A DNA stretch of 64,000 nt from Shewanella piezotolerans WP3 (GCF_000014885.1 NC_011566.1:1550001-1614000), one strand, 5' to 3'; shown: positions 37,672-47,082, counted from the first letter of the stretch. The notes: generated by a model from the letters alone, not told the origin. Numbers and translations: made by a program.

Positions 37672-38814
37672 ATGGGCATTAAAGTACTAGTTGTCGACGA
37701 TTCAAGTTTTTTCCGGCGACGCGTAAGTGAGATTGTCAGTCAAGATCCAGAGTTAGAAGTGGTTGGCACTGCGGTTAACGGTGCTGAAGCTGTTAAGCTT
37801 GCGGCAGAGCTTAAGCCGCAAGTGATAACCATGGATATTGAGATGCCAGTGATGGACGGGATCACAGCGGTTAAGCAAATAATGGCCAGTAATCCGCTGC
37901 CAATTCTGATGTTTTCATCATTGACGCATGACGGCGCCAAAGCAACATTAGATGCGCTGGAGGCAGGTGCACTTGATTTTCTGCCAAAACGATTCGAAGA
38001 CATTGCCACTAATAAAGACGATGCAATTGCATTATTGCAGCAACGCATTAAAACCTTAGGTCGCCGCCGTTTATTTAGGCCAGCTATTCGGCCATCACCA
38101 ACTGCGGTTAAACCGCGAGTAACTTCGGCACCTACGGTAGCATTAACACGTACAGCGGCTTCAAGTATACCAGCACAATCATTGGTAACTGATAAACCCA
38201 CTAGTCGTTCAACCGCAGTCACTCGTGCAAGTGGTAAAAAGTATAAGGCCTTACTTATTGGTACCTCGACTGGAGGACCGGTAGCACTACAAAAAGTGTT
38301 AACCCAATTTCCGGCAAATTACCCGCACCCTATTTTACTTATTCAACATATGCCTGCTGCATTTACGCCGACATTTGCGACTCGTTTAAATAGCTTGTGC
38401 AAAATTGAAGTAAAAGAAGCGCAAACTGGCGACCAACTGCGTGCCGGATGCGCGTATCTGGCACCTGGCGGCATGCAGATGATGCTTGAGCGTAGTGGCA
38501 GTTTTGGTCGTATTAAAGTACTCGCAGGCAAACCAGAGATGAATTATAAGCCCAGTGTTGACATCACCTTTGCGTCAGCATCTAAGTTATTGGGTGGCGA
38601 TGTATTAGCGGTGGTGCTTACTGGTATGGGAGCAGACGGTCGCGAAGGCGCGCGTATGCTTAAGTCTGCGGGTGCTAATATCTGGGCGCAAGACGAGGCC
38701 AGTTGTGTGGTTTACGGCATGCCGCAAGCCGTAACCAATGCTGGATTAGCGACTAAATCAATTAGTATTGAACAGATGGCCGAGTCAATCCTCAAAGAGA
38801 CGGCACATGGCTAA
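37672..38814 (+). CDS. cheB: CheB, chemoreceptor methylesterase
   Basis: Removes methyl groups from chemoreceptors when phosphorylated. The receiver domain has [12 protein letters not shown] and phospho-Asp in [14 protein letters not shown] linker of about 60 residues follows. The catalytic domain has GTSTGGP (nucleophile Ser), [20 protein letters not shown] (catalytic His) and [15 protein letters not shown] (catalytic Asp). The length of 380 is normal. It is 93 bases after cheA and overlaps the next gene by eight bases. No cheR is in this window. Confidence 0.96.
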   Translation: MGIKVLVVDDSSFFRRRVSEIVSQDPELEVVGTAVNGAEAVKLAAELKPQVITMDIEMPVMDGITAVKQIMASNPLPILMFSSLTHDGAKATLDALEAGALDFLPKRFEDIATNKDDAIALLQQRIKTLGRRRLFRPAIRPSPTAVKPRVTSAPTVALTRTAASSIPAQSLVTDKPTSRSTAVTRASGKKYKALLIGTSTGGPVALQKVLTQFPANYPHPILLIQHMPAAFTPTFATRLNSLCKIEVKEAQTGDQLRAGCAYLAPGGMQMMLERSGSFGRIKVLAGKPEMNYKPSVDITFASASKLLGGDVLAVVLTGMGADGREGARMLKSAGANIWAQDEASCVVYGMPQAVTNAGLATKSISIEQMAESILKETAHG

Positions 38815-39496
38815 TAAACAACGGCACTATGATTGTAGAGCTAACAGCAAAGGCGCGGTGAATACTGCGTCATTGTTGGTGATGTTTTTACTCAGTATTG
38901 CCGCCTTTGTTTTAGGTTCTCTTTATTTTGAACTCAGGTATAAGAATCAATTACTGCAAGATGAAGTCGCTGAATTAAAAGAAAGTCAGATTTTGTTTAT
39001 GGTGCCCGATGAACAAGCTGAGGTGATGGCCAATTGGATGGCGGAAAATCCAGTATTTGTACAGTCATTTGTCGCTCGGGCTCGTGCCGGAGAGCTGACG
39101 TCAATGCCAATCGGTGATGGCAGCGTTGAGCAACTCATTCAAAGCTCTACAACGCAAGCTAACCAGGCCGAAGCTGAGAATGGTGTTGCCGCAGATAAGA
39201 ATATTATTAATACAGAAGTTGGTCAGTTAGCTATCGATTCTGCAGAATCAACAGTACCTTTGGTAGATAATCGTTTATTGCGACAGGATGACTCCTCTAG
39301 TGTTGAACCTGTCCAGGCTACTGCATTGCAAAAAGATTCTAGTGTGACTGAGCATGTCCCTAATGAGATAGTCCCTGAGACAATTTACAGTTTCCCTGAC
39401 CAAGCTCAGATGCTTAACATTACTGAAGAGGGCGTTAAGTTGATAAGTCTGCCCCATGGCGGGATCAGGATCACAACTCGGGCGTTAGAAGAGTAG
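38807..39496 (+). CDS. Single-pass membrane protein with coiled coil, unknown function
   Basis: Not recognised as a named family. A short basic N-terminus ([16 protein letters not shown]) precedes one membrane segment (about 20-42, [20 protein letters not shown]) and a charged helix likely to coil ([20 protein letters not shown]). The rest is acidic and low in complexity, with a conserved-looking end ([20 protein letters not shown]). The ATG at 38807 overlaps the cheB stop by eight bases; an earlier in-frame start would lie inside cheB. The position between cheB and the polar array genes parC/parP suggests a role in array placement, but that is inference. Confidence 0.75.
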   Translation: MANKQRHYDCRANSKGAVNTASLLVMFLLSIAAFVLGSLYFELRYKNQLLQDEVAELKESQILFMVPDEQAEVMANWMAENPVFVQSFVARARAGELTSMPIGDGSVEQLIQSSTTQANQAEAENGVAADKNIINTEVGQLAIDSAESTVPLVDNRLLRQDDSSSVEPVQATALQKDSSVTEHVPNEIVPETIYSFPDQAQMLNITEEGVKLISLPHGGIRITTRALEE

Positions 39497-39559
39497 CTGT
39501 TAGCTAAGTGTGAGTTAAAGTCTGTCAAAGACGGTGGCGCTGCCATCATAAGGATCATT

Positions 39560-40351
39560 TTGAAAATTTGGACCATAGCAAACCAGAAAGGCGGCGTTGG
39601 TAAGACAACGACTGTTGCTAGTTTAGCTGGCGCATTTACCAAGCGTGGTAAACGAGTGCTCATGGTCGATACCGATCCTCATGCATCATTAGGCTATTAC
39701 TTAGGGATAGACAGTGAAGAGTTACCGAGCTCTTTGTATGATCTGTTCTTAGCCAATACTAAGTTAACCAAAGAGACTATTGGCAATTATATTGTGCCGA
39801 CCAATGTACCTGATCTCGATTTAATCCCCTCCACAATGGCATTAGCTACCTTAGATCGTAGTCTTGGACATCAAGAGGGAATGGGGCTGATTTTAACTAA
39901 AGCGCTAGCGCTTTTAGAGGACCAATATGATGTGGTTCTTATCGATTGCCCGCCAGTACTTGGCGTGTTAATGGTTAATGCGCTTGCTGCTAGCCAACAT
40001 ATTATCGTGCCTGTTCAAACTGAGTTCTTGGCGATTAAAGGACTGGATCGAATGGTTAAAACGATGATCTTGATGGGACGTTCAAAGAAAGTCGAGTATA
40101 GCTATACAATTGTGCCAACTATGTTTGATAGAAGAACCCGTGCGGCCACAGCGGCCTTGGAACAGCTGAACCAAGATTATAAAAATAACCTCTGGTCTGA
40201 TGTTATTCCAGTAGATACTAAATTTAGAGATGCAAGTTTGAGCCATTTACCCGCTTCACATTACGCTCCACGCAGCCGCGGCGTAAAAGCTTACGACAGA
40301 CTGCTTGATGACTTGCTTACGAAGGATTTCTCCCATGTCAAAATTGGTTGA
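39560..40351 (+). CDS. parC: ParC-like ParA/MinD ATPase for polar chemotaxis arrays
   Basis: ParA-type ATPase. The deviant Walker A is ANQKGGVGKTTTVASLAGAF, followed by VDTDPHASLGYY and VLIDCPPVLGVLMVNALAAS. In Vibrio the equivalent next to cheB and cheW places chemotaxis arrays at the cell pole with ParP. The start is TTG at 39560 with AAGGATC upstream; the N-terminus MKIWTIANQKGG fits the family with no room for extra residues. It overlaps parP by 17 bases. Naming as ParC rests on domain plus context. Confidence 0.88.
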   Translation: MKIWTIANQKGGVGKTTTVASLAGAFTKRGKRVLMVDTDPHASLGYYLGIDSEELPSSLYDLFLANTKLTKETIGNYIVPTNVPDLDLIPSTMALATLDRSLGHQEGMGLILTKALALLEDQYDVVLIDCPPVLGVLMVNALAASQHIIVPVQTEFLAIKGLDRMVKTMILMGRSKKVEYSYTIVPTMFDRRTRAATAALEQLNQDYKNNLWSDVIPVDTKFRDASLSHLPASHYAPRSRGVKAYDRLLDDLLTKDFSHVKIG

Positions 40352-41234
40352 TGAGGCAGTCAGTGATTACTTCACTTTATTGTTAACTGATGATGCTGAG
40401 GTCGCTTGTGTAGAACCAGTAATACCAAGAGCTAAAGAGCTACCTTACGGGCAGCAACGTCAATCAAAGGCTGAAGTTAAAGAGTATGCGGTTAAAGAGC
40501 GGGTCAGTAGCCAAGCTTTGGAACAGCTGTTAGCGCCAGTCTCTGCTATCGAAGAAGAGCAAAGTTCAGTTGTGCTTGATAAGTTTGAAAAACCTCAAAC
40601 TAGCAAGGTTCAAGTGGAGCCGAAAACGCTTGAAGACACCGACACGATAGCCGCAGTAGGCGATTCAATTGTCCATGAGTCTATGACTGCAGCGCCCAAA
40701 GCAGAAGAGGTTGAGGGTAATCAATCCTTTAATCTTAAGCAGATTAATAAGTATCCGCCTCCTAGCATTACAAAAGACTTGATAGAGCAATTGGATGATG
40801 AGTTTCAAGTGCTTTTCTTTAAAGTTGCTGGGCTGACGTTAGCAGTGCCTTTAGTGAGTTTAGGCGGCATCGTGAACCTTGAACGCATAAACCACTTAAT
40901 GGGGCGACCTAGTTGGTACTTAGGCGTACAGCAGCACCGAGACTCTCAACTGAATGTGGTAGATACTTGCGCTTGGGTAATGCCTGAAAAATACGATGAT
41001 TTAGCACAAAATGTTAACTATCAATATATTGTGGTCTTGCAAGATAGTAGCTGGGGGTTAACCTGTGAGTCATTGGTCAATACCGTGAAAATACATAAGT
41101 CGCAAGTTAATTGGCGCAGCCAAGCGGGTAAAAGACCATGGCTTGCCGGGGTAGTTAAAGAGCAAATGTGCGGTATTTTGAATGTAGATGCGTTAATTGC
41201 GATGCTTGATTCAGGCCTTGGCAGTCAAGGCTAG
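40335..41234 (+). CDS. parP: ParP-like protein with C-terminal CheW-type domain
   Basis: A 299-residue protein in two parts. Residues 1-150 are charged, Pro/Val/Glu-rich and probably disordered. Residues 155-299 form a CheW-like domain (LIEQLDDEFQVLFFKVAGLT; LAVPLVSLGGIVNLERINHL; MCGILNVDALIAMLDS). In Vibrio, ParP binds CheA through this domain and links arrays to ParC at the pole. The ATG at 40335 with AAGGA upstream lies within the parC end. Earlier in-frame starts at 40305 lack a ribosome site. Confidence 0.87.
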   Translation: MSKLVDEAVSDYFTLLLTDDAEVACVEPVIPRAKELPYGQQRQSKAEVKEYAVKERVSSQALEQLLAPVSAIEEEQSSVVLDKFEKPQTSKVQVEPKTLEDTDTIAAVGDSIVHESMTAAPKAEEVEGNQSFNLKQINKYPPPSITKDLIEQLDDEFQVLFFKVAGLTLAVPLVSLGGIVNLERINHLMGRPSWYLGVQQHRDSQLNVVDTCAWVMPEKYDDLAQNVNYQYIVVLQDSSWGLTCESLVNTVKIHKSQVNWRSQAGKRPWLAGVVKEQMCGILNVDALIAMLDSGLGSQG

Positions 41235-41593
41235 CTCTTGGTTACTCTGAGTCGTTTAGGCGCTAGGTTGGCAAAATTTGCAATTGCTCGTTTAGAAAAA
41301 ATGCCAAATGCCGATAAAGTGCATAGGTTTGTAGTATTTCGGTATTAAAGTAATTGGTTTGAAGCGCATAGAAAGATATGCTTATACCAATCACATTAAT
41401 AGGTGTTCAGAAATAGCGCAGGAAAAACACTTGAGAACAAGGCAGAAATTTTTGATAAGTAGTTATTCTACAATTAAAATTTTTAACGACGTTATCGAGT
41501 ATTTTAACAAGCTAGAGTGAGCAGTTATTTACTACGATTGGTATTAATATAATATTTAAATAGATAGTCACAGAACTATTGATTGAGGCGATT
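41235..41593. other. parP-cheW intergenic region
   Basis: A 359-base gap mostly filled by the MITE-like element. This insertion separates cheW from parP, which are closer in compact versions of this locus. A cheW promoter was not recognised; GAGG at 41584 serves as the cheW ribosome site. Confidence 0.55.
41382..41548. mobile_element. MITE-like element of about 167 bases
   Basis: The left end TTATACCAATCACATTAATA and the right end CGATTGGTATTAATAT are inverted copies over the TACCAATC core. The interior has no coding capacity. The sequence is of a kind dispersed in Shewanella genomes, judged from memory. The second element at 47256 has related ends but a different interior. No transposase is nearby. 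Confidence 0.6.
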
Positions 41594-42085
41594 ATGACAA
41601 GTTCAAATAGTGTAGCCGTTGCGGCTGGCAATGATGATGCAGTGTTACAATGGGTGACTTTCAAGCTAGATAATGAAACATATGGCATCAATGTCATGCA
41701 GGTTCAAGAAGTGCTGCGTTACACTGAAATTGCCCCAGTACCAGGTGCGCCGCACTACGTACTCGGAATTATCAATCTGCGCGGTAACGTCGTGACTGTT
41801 ATCGACACTCGTTCTCGCTTTGGCCTAGCGTCTGCAGACGTAAACGATTCGACACGCATTGTAATCATCGAAGCTGAAAAACAAGTTATTGGTATTTTGG
41901 TTGATAGCGTTGCAGAAGTTGTCTATCTGCGCCGATCTGAAATCGATAATGCGCCAAATGTTGGTACCGAGGAAAGCGCTAAGTTTATTCAAGGCGTGAG
42001 TAATCGTGATAGCGAACTATTGATCTTAGTTGACCTTGATAAGTTACTCTCAGATGAAGAGTGGATGGAACTGACACAGATTTAA
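41594..42085 (+). CDS. cheW: CheW, chemotaxis coupling protein
   Basis: Couples receptors to CheA. It is a single CheW domain: LQWVTFKLDNETYGINVMQV, EVLRYTEIAPVPGAPHYVLG and IINLRGNVVTVIDTRSRFGL are diagnostic. The ATG at 41594 follows GAGG by six bases; an upstream in-frame TTG at 41579 is less likely. The length of 163 is normal. A hairpin terminator follows about 80 bases after the stop. Confidence 0.96.
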   Translation: MTSSNSVAVAAGNDDAVLQWVTFKLDNETYGINVMQVQEVLRYTEIAPVPGAPHYVLGIINLRGNVVTVIDTRSRFGLASADVNDSTRIVIIEAEKQVIGILVDSVAEVVYLRRSEIDNAPNVGTEESAKFIQGVSNRDSELLILVDLDKLLSDEEWMELTQI

Positions 42086-42168
42086 TCGCTAAAGCTAGGG
42101 CGGTAAGACTAGAACAGCTTTAGTCGAAATAGAAAGCTGGAATAAACTTTCGAGCCTCAGTGAGTCAA

Positions 42169-42205
42169 CAAACGTTCCGCTAGCCTTAAGCGGGGCGTTT
42201 GTTTT
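42169..42205 (+). terminator. Rho-independent terminator after cheW
   Basis: CAAACG-TT-CCGCT / AGCGG-GG-CGTTTG with an eight-base loop, followed by TTTT. It is likely to end the chemotaxis transcript before the DUF2802 gene. Confidence 0.75.
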
Positions 42206-42251
42206 AGTTTTGCATGTTTGCCTTCACCCCTTTAATTGAAAAGAGCCATAA

Positions 42252-42659
42252 ATGATTGCTGAAGAAATTCTAATCGGTACTGCGTTAGTGTTTGTGGTGT
42301 TATCCATTGGCTCGGTTGTGCTTATTAGTAAGCAAGCTAAAAAGCTACGAGCGAAAGTCGAAGCGTTAACAATATTGGTCAAAGATGGCGATAAGCAAAG
42401 AGAAGCAGTAAAACGTGAACTGCAAGAGCTTAGAAGTGGCACTATTGGGGTTGGCCGCAGAGTGTTAGAACTTGAAAAGAAGTTGCAACAACAAGATGCC
42501 AAACTTGAAGAGACAAATCAGCAAGATCCACAAGCTAGATTGTATTCCAGAGCGATGAAAATGGTCGACTTAGGCGCAGGTATTGATGAGCTTATTCAAG
42601 AATGTGAATTGCCTAAGGCTGAAGCAGAGTTATTGATCCGCTTACATAGGAAATCATAA
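42252..42659 (+). CDS. DUF2802 membrane-anchored protein
   Basis: A 135-residue protein with one N-terminal membrane segment (about 5-27, ILIGTALVFVVLSIGSVVLI), a coiled-coil stretch (KKLRAKVEALTILVKDGDKQ onward) and a C-terminal helical motif (MVDLGAGIDELIQECELPKA, EAELLIRLHRK) typical of DUF2802. This family is often found after cheW in polar-flagellated gammaproteobacteria. Its function is not established; a part in chemotaxis array or flagellar pole organisation is a guess from context. Confidence 0.8.
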   Translation: MIAEEILIGTALVFVVLSIGSVVLISKQAKKLRAKVEALTILVKDGDKQREAVKRELQELRSGTIGVGRRVLELEKKLQQQDAKLEETNQQDPQARLYSRAMKMVDLGAGIDELIQECELPKAEAELLIRLHRKS

Positions 42660-42762
42660 GGCCGTTCGCTATCTCACTTCGAGGGCGCTTCGGTTCTGGG
42701 AAAAGTAAGCGGTTAATAGCAAGTAACGTAAAGTGTCAGATGGTCACTTCACTCATTCCTAG

Positions 42763-42795
42763 GACTTAGAACTTAGAACTTAGAACTTAGAACCT
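42763..42795. repeat. Short tandem repeat (7-base unit)
   Basis: Four consecutive ACTTAGA units plus a degenerate fifth (ACCTGAG), between the convergent DUF2802 and FhlB-like genes. A related string TTAGAACCTAGAACCTA occurs at 47737-47755. No function is evident. Confidence 0.6.
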
Positions 42796-42873
42796 GAGCC
42801 TCTTATATTCACTTCAAAATTTTGTTGTCGTAAAGCCACTGCTTGTTTGTCTCAGTGTTGCTTAGCCGAGCCG

Positions 42874-43182
42874 TTAAACTTCTTCCATAATCTTTTCATG
42901 CATACCATTCCACTTTTCAGGGAATTTGCCATCAAGTACATAGGCGAAAGCAATCAGTTCCGCGATAAGTAAATACAGCTCTTTAGGGATAGCTTCGCCA
43001 ACATCCATTTTTTGTAAAAACTCGCATAGGTGCTCGTCTTTATGAATGAAGATCCCAGCCTCTTCTGCAAGCGCAATCATCTCTTGAGCCAATTCATCTT
43101 CAGCTTTTGCAGAAATGCTTGGCGCTGCGCCTTGATCGTATTTAACTGCCACAGCCTTGGTAGACTGTTCATGTTGGCTCAT
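42874..43182 (-). CDS. FhlB-like protein (free-standing FlhB C-terminal domain)
   Basis: A 102-residue protein that aligns with FlhB from just after its cleavage site: KAVAVKYDQGAAPSISAKAE against HYAVAVKYDAAKSTAPFVVA, and EFLQKMDVGEAIPKELYLLI against the IDQEIPEGL region. It has no membrane part and no NPxH site. Such proteins can partly replace the cleaved FlhB fragment in substrate switching. It lies 83 bases downstream of a FliK-like gene on the same strand, so ruler and switch homologues are paired. AAGGGAG precedes the ATG. Confidence 0.85.
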   Translation of the reverse strand: MSQHEQSTKAVAVKYDQGAAPSISAKAEDELAQEMIALAEEAGIFIHKDEHLCEFLQKMDVGEAIPKELYLLIAELIAFAYVLDGKFPEKWNGMHEKIMEEV

Positions 43183-43265
43183 TGGCTTCTCCCTTTATAT
43201 TCATATTGATCAATCTATTCGACGCTTGTTTATAGCTGTTATTAGAGCTGGACTCACTTTCACTG

Positions 43266-44876
43266 TTAGACCTTTACTTTCACCAAGTAATGTTCACCTG
43301 GTAGCAAAGTTGCTGGTACTGCTTGTTTTTGTGTGTTTATTGCTACTACCGATAGACCCAATTGCTCAATCTTACTGGTAAGTTTAGGACTGAGTAACTT
43401 GACTTTGTTTAACAAGTTTTGATTGTCACTGGCAAAATCAACGGCAATACGCAATGTATTATCAAGCGTGTCCAGACCATTCGCATTGGCAGTTATTAAT
43501 AGTGGGCTCGATGAAAGATTGAATTTTAGTCTCAGCTTCCAATGGTTAGTACTCTCTTGTGGGTCATTAGATTGTTCAAAGTGGCCTTCAAACTGCTCTT
43601 GGTAGTGATTGATTGAATAGGGCTGGGCGAAATACCAATGGTTAATACCGTCAACAGCGCCCGATTGATGTTGATATAGACTTAGGTTATTGAGCAGTGT
43701 TCCCAATGGTTTATGAGTCTCTGTCGCTGCTAGTATCGATAATATCTGAGGGGAAAATCCCAAGCGAGTTTGTAAGGCAGCTAATCTATTTGTTAATTCA
43801 GTGCTTAGAGGCACTGTAGCGTTCTCGATTGCTCTTTGGCCTAGTAATAGCTGGCAAACTAAGCTTAAGGTGTTTATATGACTTGGTGTACCTGCTTGCC
43901 AGCTTGATGGACTAATATTGAGTGAATTAAGGCTAAGTAGTGCTTGTTTTAACTTCTTGGGTTCACTCAGTGATAACAGCGACTCAGGGTTGAGCATCGG
44001 CAATAGTTTGAACATCTCACTTGCCAGATTCTGTGTTGGCAAGCTTTGTTTAATAGATGTTCTGGGAAGGCTCCCCGCTTTTGCTAATGCCGAGGTTAGA
44101 AAGTTTTGCGGCCCAGGAGTGCTCTTTTGGTTGGCACTATCTAGTGGCAATTTAGCTGTCAATGATCTTGATTCAGCGATCTGCGGCAGTGGTGTTCTTT
44201 CTAGCTGGGAAAAGAGCGTCCTGTACTGGTGATTGACGTTGGTTTTACTGGTATTTAACGCCTCTGATAGCAAAGCGGGTTCTGCAGCCTCTTCATTACT
44301 GCTATGAGAACTGTCGAGTGTTATCGGTATTTTTGTCTGGATCGGTGTGAGCTTAAGGAACAGCTGTTGCTCTCGTGTTTTTACTGCGACTGAATACTCC
44401 CCATTAGCTAATGAGGTCAACATGGGGAGGGTTAGCTTGGAGCCATTATTAAATTGTAATTCACTATCTGAAACCTTTGCATTTGGTAGCAAGTAGCCTT
44501 CATTCTTATTCCCAAGTTTGACCAATTTTCGCTCGGAGACATTATTGCGGTTAGCTAGCGCAAGCATCGCTTTAGGCATCGGAAAATAGACAGCTTGGCC
44601 TAAGGTGAGCAGCTGTATTTGAGCGGTATTACTGACGAGCGTGTTTTGCTGCACTATATTTAATAGGAATGCTTGGGCTTTAGAAAACTGCTGTGGGCTT
44701 AATGCCGCTGCTAATTTTGCGTTATATGTATGTCCTAAAAAGTGCACTTGTACACCATTTTTATCAAGTGTCGCGGTAACCGGGATCTGTGACGTTGGCC
44801 GAGCTGAAAGCGGTACTTTTTCGGGCGCAGTGGCGCGACTGGCATGACTTAAAGCTGAATGGGTAATGTTATCCAA
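43266..44876 (-). CDS. Second FliK-like hook-length control protein
   Basis: A 536-residue protein, Leu/Ser/Gln-rich and mostly without known domains over the first 400 residues. A C-terminal Flg_hook-like domain follows (about 430-520, STNHWKLRLKFNLSSSPLLI; NKVKLLSPKLTSKIEQLGLS). It differs from FliK at 21721 in lacking the LDPAELG signature. The start is TTG at 44876 with AGGG upstream. It forms a two-gene unit with the FhlB-like gene, on the strand opposite to all chemotaxis genes. Whether it controls hook length or another step is unknown. Confidence 0.75.
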   Translation of the reverse strand: MDNITHSALSHASRATAPEKVPLSARPTSQIPVTATLDKNGVQVHFLGHTYNAKLAAALSPQQFSKAQAFLLNIVQQNTLVSNTAQIQLLTLGQAVYFPMPKAMLALANRNNVSERKLVKLGNKNEGYLLPNAKVSDSELQFNNGSKLTLPMLTSLANGEYSVAVKTREQQLFLKLTPIQTKIPITLDSSHSSNEEAAEPALLSEALNTSKTNVNHQYRTLFSQLERTPLPQIAESRSLTAKLPLDSANQKSTPGPQNFLTSALAKAGSLPRTSIKQSLPTQNLASEMFKLLPMLNPESLLSLSEPKKLKQALLSLNSLNISPSSWQAGTPSHINTLSLVCQLLLGQRAIENATVPLSTELTNRLAALQTRLGFSPQILSILAATETHKPLGTLLNNLSLYQHQSGAVDGINHWYFAQPYSINHYQEQFEGHFEQSNDPQESTNHWKLRLKFNLSSSPLLITANANGLDTLDNTLRIAVDFASDNQNLLNKVKLLSPKLTSKIEQLGLSVVAINTQKQAVPATLLPGEHYLVKVKV

Positions 44877-45108
44877 AAGAGAGCCCTATTTTATCCAATT
44901 AAATAGACATGTTTTATCACAAAATTATGTTTGATCTTATTGTGTTACTGAGTATCCTTAGCCGTCTTACTGGTATTTTATAGCTTTGTTAGTCGATAAC
45001 CTTAGATTTAGCTAAATTATGCGTTCTTATGACTGTATCGGCAGTAACATACAAAGGCTTTAGTAGAAACAAAGAGTAAGAAATACTGACCTATTCAAAG
45101 AGACAATT

Positions 45109-45873
45109 ATGAAGTGTAAATGGATTGTGCTTTCTCTGGCGATATTTGGGTTTTCTACCATAGTTGCTGCGGAGGACATCAAGGAAGGTGAGAGTGTCAC
45201 TGTCACCTACAATGATCCTCGTGACCCGATTGAAGGGTTTAACCGAGCGATGTGGGATCTCAACTATTTGTATATGGATCGGTATTTTTACCGACCTGTT
45301 GCCCACGGCTATAATGATTATATCCCGCTTCCGGTTAAAAGTGGCATTAACAACTTCGTGCTTAACCTCGAAGAACCTAGCAGCATTGTCAATAACACAT
45401 TGCAAGGTAAATGGGGTTGGGCAGTGAATGCTGGTGGTCGCTTTACCGTCAATACCACTCTTGGGTTACTCGGGGTTATTGATGTTGCTGAAATGATGGG
45501 CATGACACGTAAGCAAGATGACTTTAATGAAGTACTCGGTTATTACGGTGTGCCCAACGGACCTTATTTCATGGCGCCATTCTTTGGGCCTTATGTTACC
45601 AGAGAGCTCGCCTCTGATTGGGTTGATGATCTATACTTCCCATTATCAGAGCTGACATTTTGGCAGTCAGTGTTAAAGTGGGGTCTTAAAAATCTGCATA
45701 GTCGAGCATCAGCAATTGATCAGGAGAGGTTAGTTGACAATGCTTTAGACCCATATACTTTTGTCAAAGACGCGTATTTCCAACACATGGACTACAAAGT
45801 ATATGATGGTGATATTCCTTTGAGCGAAGATGACGATGAATTGCTTGATGAATATATGCAGGAACTTGAGTAA
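45109..45873 (+). CDS. mlaA: MlaA (VacJ) family outer-membrane lipid asymmetry protein
   Basis: Removes phospholipids from the outer leaflet of the outer membrane and passes them to the Mla system. Core motifs are DPRDPIEGFNRAMWDLNYLY, LNLEEPSSIVNNTLQGKWGW, GRFTVNTTLGLLGVIDVAEM and GVPNGPYFMAPFFGPYVTRE. The N-terminus is a signal peptide (about 1-21, cleaved near VAA-ED). No lipobox cysteine is present; the only early Cys is residue 3. MlaA is usually a lipoprotein. The acidic C-terminus ends SEDDDELLDEYMQELE. The length of 254 is typical. Other mla genes are not in the window. Confidence 0.92.
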   Translation: MKCKWIVLSLAIFGFSTIVAAEDIKEGESVTVTYNDPRDPIEGFNRAMWDLNYLYMDRYFYRPVAHGYNDYIPLPVKSGINNFVLNLEEPSSIVNNTLQGKWGWAVNAGGRFTVNTTLGLLGVIDVAEMMGMTRKQDDFNEVLGYYGVPNGPYFMAPFFGPYVTRELASDWVDDLYFPLSELTFWQSVLKWGLKNLHSRASAIDQERLVDNALDPYTFVKDAYFQHMDYKVYDGDIPLSEDDDELLDEYMQELE

Positions 45874-45975
45874 ATAATGAATTTGTCGGCAACTAATAGA
45901 AGAACCAGCCGGCAATAAGCGGAAACATTGAAAACAAGGATGTGAGTTGACGCTGTTGTGAGTTAAGGACAGCAA

Positions 45976-47082
45976 ATGGCGCTAAAAGAATTAACGATTC
46001 TGTTAGTGGAGGACGATCCCGTTTTCCGCAAGATTGTTACGGCCTTTTTAGAGAGCAGAGGTGCGATTGTTCTCGAGGCTGATAATGGTGAAATTGGTTT
46101 AGATTATTTTAAGAAGCAACGCTTTGATGTTGTACTGGCTGACTTGAGTATGCCGAAACTAGGCGGCTTAGAAATGCTGAAAGCTATGAATCAATATAGC
46201 CCAGGCACGCCCTCGATTATTATATAGGGTAATCAAGCCATGTCAGATGTGGTAGATGCACTTAGACATGGTGCCAATGATTACCTCGTTAAACCCGTCT
46301 CAGACCTTTTTGTTATCGAAAATGCTATCAAAGAATGTGTTAATGGCACACTTGAAGAATCATTACAGTTTGACGAACTAGAATCTCTGTCTTATCTGGA
46401 GCTCAATCAAAACCTTGAATTGTTAGCCCAAAGTGAGCAAGCAGCAAAAAGCGTGCAGCAGCAACTATTCCCCCCAAGCCGCATAGAATATTCTAAGGCT
46501 CAGATCGACTACAGTCTATTTAACACCGATGAAGTTAGTGCTCACTTTATTGATACAGCAATGCTCGATGATTCGCATATTATGATGTATATGGCGCACT
46601 TCTATCCTCACGACAACCGCGCGGCATTCGCTAGCGTACTGTTAAAGAGTTTTGTAAATCATAAACTAAAGCGTTATCGCAATAAATTATCTAAGGTCAT
46701 CACAGAGCCGTACAACATGCTCACCTATCTTAACGATAGAATGTCTAAGTCTGGATTAGATATTTATGTTGATATGACTTATGTGGTGATTGACTTGTCG
46801 AGTTATCGCGTCGCAATAGCTCAAGCTGGGAGCGAGTTTCGCTGTTACCTTCGCAACAGAGAAGGGCTTGCACCACTTGCCATTGCGGACTCTATGCAAC
46901 TAGGTGTCAGTGATTGGGGAGCGCCTTCAGTGCAATTTCGTACATTAATGCCCGGCGAGCAGTTGTGTGTTTTAACCAATGTTAGTGAGCATAAACTTCA
47001 GCTGTTAAATAATGAGTTTCATGGACTTGTGCACGACGAGAATATACCAGCAGGTGGGTTTATTCAGCTAACGGCGACTTAG
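45976..47082 (+). pseudogene. RssB-like response regulator with PP2C-type domain, interrupted by in-frame TAG
   Basis: Two parts lie in the same frame, separated by one TAG at 46225-46227. Part 1 (45976-46227) is the front of a receiver: LLVEDDPVFRKIV and phospho-Asp in VVLADLSMPKLGG, ending PSIII. Part 2 resumes GNQAMSDVVDALRHGANDYLVKPVSDL and completes the receiver. It then has a helical linker and a degenerate PP2C/SpoIIE-like domain (AKSVQQQLFPPSRIEYSKAQ onward). The TAG stands at the conserved Ser/Thr of the receiver, where TCG to TAG is a single change. An ATG at 46240 could start a fragment without the phosphorylation site. RssB homologues regulate RpoS turnover; the role here is inferred. 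Confidence 0.85.

Noticed and set aside
43157..43381. 74-residue plus-strand frame between the FhlB-like and FliK-like genes
   Set aside because: It overlaps the ends of two real minus-strand genes, and its Leu/Val-rich product has no recognisable character.
46225..46227. TAG as a pyrrolysine or other recoded codon
   Set aside because: Nothing in the window suggests pyrrolysine machinery, and the site normally has Ser or Thr. A simple TCG to TAG mutation or a sequence error explains it better.
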